39,595 nucleotides of DNA from Cyanobacteria bacterium UBA2566. GTDB taxonomy: Bacteria; Cyanobacteriota; Cyanobacteriia; Cyanobacteriales; Desertifilaceae. Made by a program: the position numbers and the translations under genes. How positions within the stretch are numbered: position 1 is the stretch's first letter; the number at the start of each line of letters is the position of its first letter. The DNA lies in contig DDLS01000198.1 in assembly GCA_002340255.1 (NCBI GenBank), forward strand, positions 1 to 39,595, read 5' to 3'. Below the pieces are notes generated by a model, which made no database searches, had not been told where the DNA came from, and saw nothing but the letters and a program-made list of their open reading frames with translations. Below are positions 35,810 to 39,595 of this stretch, piece by piece.

Positions 35810-37190
35810 TAAATCGACCACTCAAACCTTGATTCAAGAGTATGTTGATCTGTTTCCTGGAAAGGTAGGCATTTTCGATTCAAATAGAAATTTGTTAATG
35901 GGTTCTGTCCATCCTTTCTTCCCTCAAGAATATGCAATTAAAGCGGAAGGAGAAGTGATTGGCTGGGTATGTGGAGATCAAGGCAGTTCTGCGGTATCCA
36001 GTTTATTAAATTATCTGGTGCGTCAAGCTCTTTCTCAAAAAGCATTGGTCAATGAAACTCTAGAGCGATACAAAGAAATTAATCTCTTATATCGTATTTC
36101 TGAGGATATGAGTGCTTGCTTAGATATGGGGGTGATTGCTGAGTTAGTACTCAAAGAAGCACGCAACATTATTGAGTCTACCCAAGGAGCCGTTTTGTTG
36201 GTTGATCCAGAAAATGGACGCTTTACTACTCTAGCCCAATTTGGAGATTGTCCTTCACAACTGTACAATTTAGCGATTGATGAGGGGATCATGGGTTATG
36301 TCCTATCGACAGGAGTAGCTGAAGTCATTAATGACGTAGAACATGATTCTCGGTTAACTGAAATCGATCGTTTAAATAAGGCATTAATTTGTTCTCCTCT
36401 CAAAAGTCGGTACGAGGCTTTTGGGGTGATTTGGATCGGTCATTCTGAACCGATTAATTATCGAGCCGCAGACTTAAAACTGTTGACTGCTTTAACTTCT
36501 CAAACGGCTAATGCAATGGAAAATGCTCGTTTGCATAATTATCAGTTGCAAGAAGAACGAATTAAAAGTAATTTAGAGCGGTATATGTCTCCGCAATTGG
36601 TCAAAGCCATTATCGATAATAAGGAAGAAAGTTTACTGAAGACGGGTAAAAAAGATTTGGTCATGCTCTTTTCCGATATTCGTAATTTTACCACTCATTG
36701 CGAAATGCTGGAACCAGAAACCATGGTGGAATATTTAAATATTTATTTTACCCATATGGTTGATGTGATTTTTAGCTATGGGGGAACGGTGAATAAGTTT
36801 GTGGGGGATATGATTGTCTGCATGTTTGGCGCACCTGCTCCTTTAGAACAGAGTGAAAAAAAAGCGATTCAAACGGCGATCGCCATGCAAAAATGCCTAC
36901 AATCTATGCCCGTTCCTTGGATTCGAGAAAATTTCAAAACGGGTATTGGTATAAGCTCAGGTAAGGTTGTTGTGGGCAATATTGGCGCTCGTCAGCACGT
37001 TGATTATACTGCAATTGGAGATAAAGTTAATACTGCATCAAGGTTGCAGTCCATAGCTGAAGGAGGGCAAATTCTAGTGGATCGAAGCATTTACGATCGC
37101 ACCGTTGACTACTTTAATTTTAAGGAGGTAGGATTAGTGAATGTCAAAGGTAAAACACAAACGGTGGAGATCTTCGAGGTTTTATACTGA
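35781..37190 (+). CDS. GAF-class III nucleotide cyclase, predicted adenylyl cyclase
   Basis: A 469-aa soluble protein: an N-terminal sensory region (1-95), a GAF domain (about 100-250), a short helical linker and a class III cyclase domain (about 285-469). All catalytic residues are present: metal-binding D299 (LFSDIRNFT) and D343 (KFVGDMIVCMFG), adenine-selecting K339 and T410 (DYTAIGD; D408 is a less likely alternative), and transition-state N417 and R421 (NTASRL). Lys and Thr at these sites, as in Anabaena CyaB1, predict cAMP rather than cGMP. Its start lies 29 bases inside the preceding kinase gene, implying coupled translation. The response regulator gene begins 2 bases after its stop. 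Confidence 0.92.
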   Translation: MAIKLKSLINKSTTQTLIQEYVDLFPGKVGIFDSNRNLLMGSVHPFFPQEYAIKAEGEVIGWVCGDQGSSAVSSLLNYLVRQALSQKALVNETLERYKEINLLYRISEDMSACLDMGVIAELVLKEARNIIESTQGAVLLVDPENGRFTTLAQFGDCPSQLYNLAIDEGIMGYVLSTGVAEVINDVEHDSRLTEIDRLNKALICSPLKSRYEAFGVIWIGHSEPINYRAADLKLLTALTSQTANAMENARLHNYQLQEERIKSNLERYMSPQLVKAIIDNKEESLLKTGKKDLVMLFSDIRNFTTHCEMLEPETMVEYLNIYFTHMVDVIFSYGGTVNKFVGDMIVCMFGAPAPLEQSEKKAIQTAIAMQKCLQSMPVPWIRENFKTGIGISSGKVVVGNIGARQHVDYTAIGDKVNTASRLQSIAEGGQILVDRSIYDRTVDYFNFKEVGLVNVKGKTQTVEIFEVLY

Positions 37191-37192
37191 TA

Positions 37193-37573
37193 ATGGATAA
37201 GAAAGTGTTAATTGTAGATGATGAGAATCATATCAGAATTCTACTAGAACAAACCCTAGAAGAGCTGGAAGATGAAGGAGTAGAACTATTATTTGCAGCA
37301 GATGGAGAAACCGCAGTAAATTTGATTAAAGAAGAGCAGCCTAATCTAGTCTTTCTAGATGTGATGATGCCCAAAATGAACGGGTTTGATGTCTGTTATC
37401 AAATTAAAAAGCAACCGGATTTGAGGGAAGTCTGCATTATCATGCTAACTGCTAAAGGGCAAGAGTTTGACAAGAAAAAAGGGGAAGAAGTCGGGGCGAA
37501 TTTATATATGACTAAACCGTTTGATCCCGATGAGTTGTTAGAAAAGGCTCGGGAGATTTTAGGGTTAGAATAA
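37193..37573 (+). CDS. CheY-like single-domain response regulator
   Basis: A 126-aa receiver domain without an output domain. Acidic pair D9/D10 (VDDEN), phosphoacceptor D56 (FLDVMMPKMNGFDV), Thr in IIMLTAKG, and Lys in MTKPFDPDELL. It is the last gene of the lipoprotein-kinase-cyclase unit, starting 2 bases after the cyclase stop. It is a likely target of the kinase's phosphate and might act on the cyclase or on another partner (inference). Its stop is 3 bases from the stop of convergent miaE, with no terminator between them. Confidence 0.93.
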   Translation: MDKKVLIVDDENHIRILLEQTLEELEDEGVELLFAADGETAVNLIKEEQPNLVFLDVMMPKMNGFDVCYQIKKQPDLREVCIIMLTAKGQEFDKKKGEEVGANLYMTKPFDPDELLEKAREILGLE

Positions 37574-37576
37574 ATT

Positions 37577-38170
37577 TCAACTATGAATCCGGGGTTCTGG
37601 ATGTAAGTTAGAGAGCAAATCACTCTCAACTTGCGCCAGACTTTCTAGGCGAGATTGGACAACTTCTCGATCGCAATAGGTTGTTGCTAAAATCCAGTAG
37701 ATCCCGTAATGGCGCGCTTCAGAAGCCATTAAAGAGCGATAAAATTTCGCTAGTTCTGGATGGGGAAGATGGTTCGCTAACAGTCCGAGACGCTCGTGGG
37801 AACGGGCTTCAATGAGGGCAGAAATTAACAGAGAATCGAGCATTCGTTCGGGTTCATACGGCCAAATTTGGGCTTTTAATCCAGCACCATAGGGAGGAGC
37901 AGAAAGGGGAGCCAGGGGAATATTGAGACGCTCTAACCATTGATTAACTTGTTCAAAGTGTTCGAGTTCTTCCTGGGCGATCGCCGTTAGCTTCCTGACT
38001 AACACCTGACTGGAGGGATAGCGGAACATCAGGTTTAGAGCGACTCCTGCTGCTTTGCGCTCACAATGGGAATGATCTAAGAGGATAGTGGGAATATTGG
38101 CGATCGCCTGTTTTACCCAAGCCTCAGACGTAGGGTGTTGTAGAAATTTAATTTTTGGTAATTCTTCCAT
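37577..38170 (-). CDS. miaE: tRNA-(ms2io6A37) hydroxylase
   Basis: A 197-aa ferritin-like di-iron monooxygenase that hydroxylates the isopentenyl side chain of 2-methylthio-isopentenyl-adenosine 37 in tRNAs. Iron-binding residues are visible: E38 (HCERKAAG), the E-x-x-H pair E68/H71 (EELEHF), E121 (EARSHERL) and E151/H154 (EARHYG). The ATG at 38170 is chosen over a TTG two codons earlier. The neighbouring signalling genes are convergent, so there is no functional link by operon. Confidence 0.92.
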   Translation of the reverse strand: MEELPKIKFLQHPTSEAWVKQAIANIPTILLDHSHCERKAAGVALNLMFRYPSSQVLVRKLTAIAQEELEHFEQVNQWLERLNIPLAPLSAPPYGAGLKAQIWPYEPERMLDSLLISALIEARSHERLGLLANHLPHPELAKFYRSLMASEARHYGIYWILATTYCDREVVQSRLESLAQVESDLLSNLHPEPRIHS

Positions 38171-38220
38171 AAGCAATTTGTGGTGGTAATAGGTGATAGT
38201 AACAATATAGCCAAGTTCCT

Positions 38221-38235
38221 AGAAACCCGGTTTCT
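38221..38235. repeat. Palindrome AGAAACCCGGTTTCT
   Basis: A perfect 7-bp inverted repeat around a single C, in the spacer upstream of miaE. The AGAAACC...GGTTTCT motif is one I recognise as a dispersed repeat in many cyanobacterial genomes. Confidence 0.65.
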
Positions 38236-38254
38236 TAAATGCTCAACAATCTCC

Positions 38255-38563
38255 TCAAATTAAGGACTTAGGGTTAACCTCGAATTCCATCTTGGAACGG
38301 TAAAAATACACATCAAATTCAATAAAAAAGTTCGTCTGTCCTAAAATGAGAGCTGTATTGATTTTTTTTATCCAAGCAAACGCTAATTGAATCGGTGCAA
38401 TATCACCAATTTGAGCCATTACAAATAAAGGGATTGCTGGCTGCTTTCCTAAGTTACCTGTCACTTCAATGATTGCCTTTTTATCTTCCCAGATAGCTCC
38501 TAGTTTTTGTCCCACGTCATAGGGCATCACGTTGATCGTTGCACCACTGTCAACTAACGAGAC
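38255..38563 (-). pseudogene. 5'-truncated retropepsin-like aspartic protease
   Basis: In-frame translation upstream of the first ATG reads SLVDSGATINVMPYDVGQKL, containing the catalytic motif D-S-G-A-T (Asp codon 38549-38551) of retropepsin-like aspartic proteases. The rest (IIEVTGNLG, IQLAFAWIKKINTALILGQTNFF) fits the flap and the hydrophobic-Gly C-terminal part of the fold. The frame is closed by a stop at 38564-38566 just before the motif, so everything N-terminal to the active site is missing. The transposase gene begins its 3' end 9 bases further on, so insertion of that element probably cut the gene. The missing 5' part would lie beyond the window. Confidence 0.7.
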
Positions 38564-38574
38564 TTAAACAAATA

Positions 38575-39579
38575 TCAATGCCAAAGCCAGCCTAAATCCT
38601 CTTGGTAAGCGGTAAATACGTCCCAATTTTCCTGGAGCCAATTATAGAAACGAAAAGACAAGGCTGCACGAAAGGCTGACAAAGCTTCTGCCAATGTATT
38701 TAATGGTCGATTGGCCCATTGCCTTCGTAGCCCGCCCGTTAACTTATGGTAAATGATAAAAGTATAAGCACAAAAAACCAGAATCAAATGACGCAGTAAG
38801 CTCAAGTTATCTCGCACTTGTGCTTCTCTCCAACCCAACCACCCCTTCACTTCTCGATAAAATACTTCCACCCAATTCCTTTTCGAGTAAGTCAGAACTA
38901 GCCACTCGGCTGTTACTTTCTCTTCCTTGACATTGGTGATCAAATAGTCAATATTTGCCGCTTCTGAGATACAACTTGCATTCATGACGATAGCCAATAT
39001 TCTCAATTCTTTTTGACTTAGGGTTCTGCCTTTCACTAGAGCTACCCAGACTCTTTTGGGTTTTTCTACATTGAGTTCAACTGGCTTAAATTCCTCTGAC
39101 GGTATGCTTTTGGCTAACTCGTCTAGACGGATTTTTTTCTCCTGCTCCCTTTCTTTGATAACTACTTTCCGATTTTTGGCACCTCCTGCTATATACTTTA
39201 GCTTTCTTTCTTCTAGAGCTTTGAGAAAGGTACTGTTATTGCCGTATCCCGCATCTACTAGAACGATTTCTGGTCGATAGCCTCTGGCTAGACTTCGCTC
39301 TATTAACTTGATGGCTAACTCCGGTTTCTTCTCAAACTCTTCGTCTTCCTTTCCTTCGGGTAATGAACTGGCATGTTGATATAATTCTACATCTAATGGT
39401 ACGCTTTTGCGCCCATCGTACATATGGGTCGTTACTGCCACTATTCCCTTGTCTATTTTTCCAATTTCTCCCAGATACTGCCGCCCTACTCTACTGGTAA
39501 AGTTGCCACTTTTACGATGCCCCGTATCATCAATAATCAGGGCAAATCCTGACTTAATTCTAGGAAAGAGAACATTGGT
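38575..39579 (-). CDS. DDE transposase of an IS4/IS701-type insertion sequence (partial)
   Basis: The reading frame is open from 39579 to the TGA at 38575. It carries the first catalytic Asp in FALIIDDTGHRKSGN (upstream of the first ATG at 39441), a second in IVLVDAGYGNNS, and the Glu in the typical NWVEVFYREVKGWLGW segment, followed by LSLLRHLILVFCAYTFI. This layout is that of IS701-like transposases. The N-terminal domain is missing: an in-frame TGA at 39580-39582 precedes, and another frame upstream reads SASDEPMFSFLELSQDLP, so the copy may be frameshifted or its 5' part lies off the window. The terminal repeat near 38565 could not be paired. Confidence 0.82.
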   Translation of the reverse strand, partial: TNVLFPRIKSGFALIIDDTGHRKSGNFTSRVGRQYLGEIGKIDKGIVAVTTHMYDGRKSVPLDVELYQHASSLPEGKEDEEFEKKPELAIKLIERSLARGYRPEIVLVDAGYGNNSTFLKALEERKLKYIAGGAKNRKVVIKEREQEKKIRLDELAKSIPSEEFKPVELNVEKPKRVWVALVKGRTLSQKELRILAIVMNASCISEAANIDYLITNVKEEKVTAEWLVLTYSKRNWVEVFYREVKGWLGWREAQVRDNLSLLRHLILVFCAYTFIIYHKLTGGLRRQWANRPLNTLAEALSAFRAALSFRFYNWLQENWDVFTAYQEDLGWLWH

Positions 39580-39595
39580 TCATCACTTGCAGACG

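Overview
The window is chromosomal DNA of a cyanobacterium. Evidence: the octamer GCGATCGC (HIP1) recurs throughout genes and spacers; there is an aldehyde-deformylating oxygenase, found almost only in cyanobacteria; efp-accB are adjacent, a cyanobacterial arrangement; and the signalling proteins are long CBS/GAF/PAS hybrid kinases. Many short palindromic and tandem repeats suggest a filamentous, repeat-rich lineage (Oscillatoriales-like), but I cannot name a genus. No rRNA, tRNA or CRISPR array was found.

Layout. 1-2.2 kb: ado (alkane synthesis) with its own terminator, and a conserved hypothetical gene, both on the minus strand. 2.25-15 kb: three plus-strand sensor kinase genes. Two are paralogous giants (1601 and 2065 aa), each starting with four CBS domains. 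They flank a small receiver-kinase (362 aa), which is preceded by a 411-base spacer with riboswitch-like alternative pairings. 15-17.7 kb: pilM-pilN-pilO of the type IV pilus on the minus strand, convergent with the last kinase and without the usual pilQ. 17.9-20.3 kb: a lipoprotein sugar-binding protein and a polysaccharide pyruvyl transferase, followed by a 233-bp MITE-like element. 20.7-25.2 kb: housekeeping genes gatB, argJ, efp and accB, with a possible small RNA before argJ. 25.4-28.9 kb: a potassium channel, a methyltransferase, a GNAT acetyltransferase and an AEC-family transporter. 29-37.6 kb: a GH57 glycosidase, then a compact signalling unit of sugar-binding lipoprotein, transmembrane hybrid kinase with a peptidoglycan-binding insert, class III nucleotide cyclase and a CheY-like response regulator. 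37.6-39.6 kb: miaE, a retropepsin-like protease gene cut at its 5' end, and the DDE transposase of an insertion sequence running off the window.

How it fits together. The most interesting unit is 31.2-37.6 kb. It looks like a ligand-to-second-messenger pathway: a lipoprotein could present a sugar to the kinase's periplasmic domain, and the kinase and receivers could then control a cyclase whose residues predict cAMP. In cyanobacteria cAMP acts on type IV pilus motility, and pilMNO plus three further kinases lie in the same window. That link is inference. The start codons of several genes (argJ, efp, miaE, both lipoproteins, the channel) were moved inward from the longest reading frame, for reasons given in each entry.
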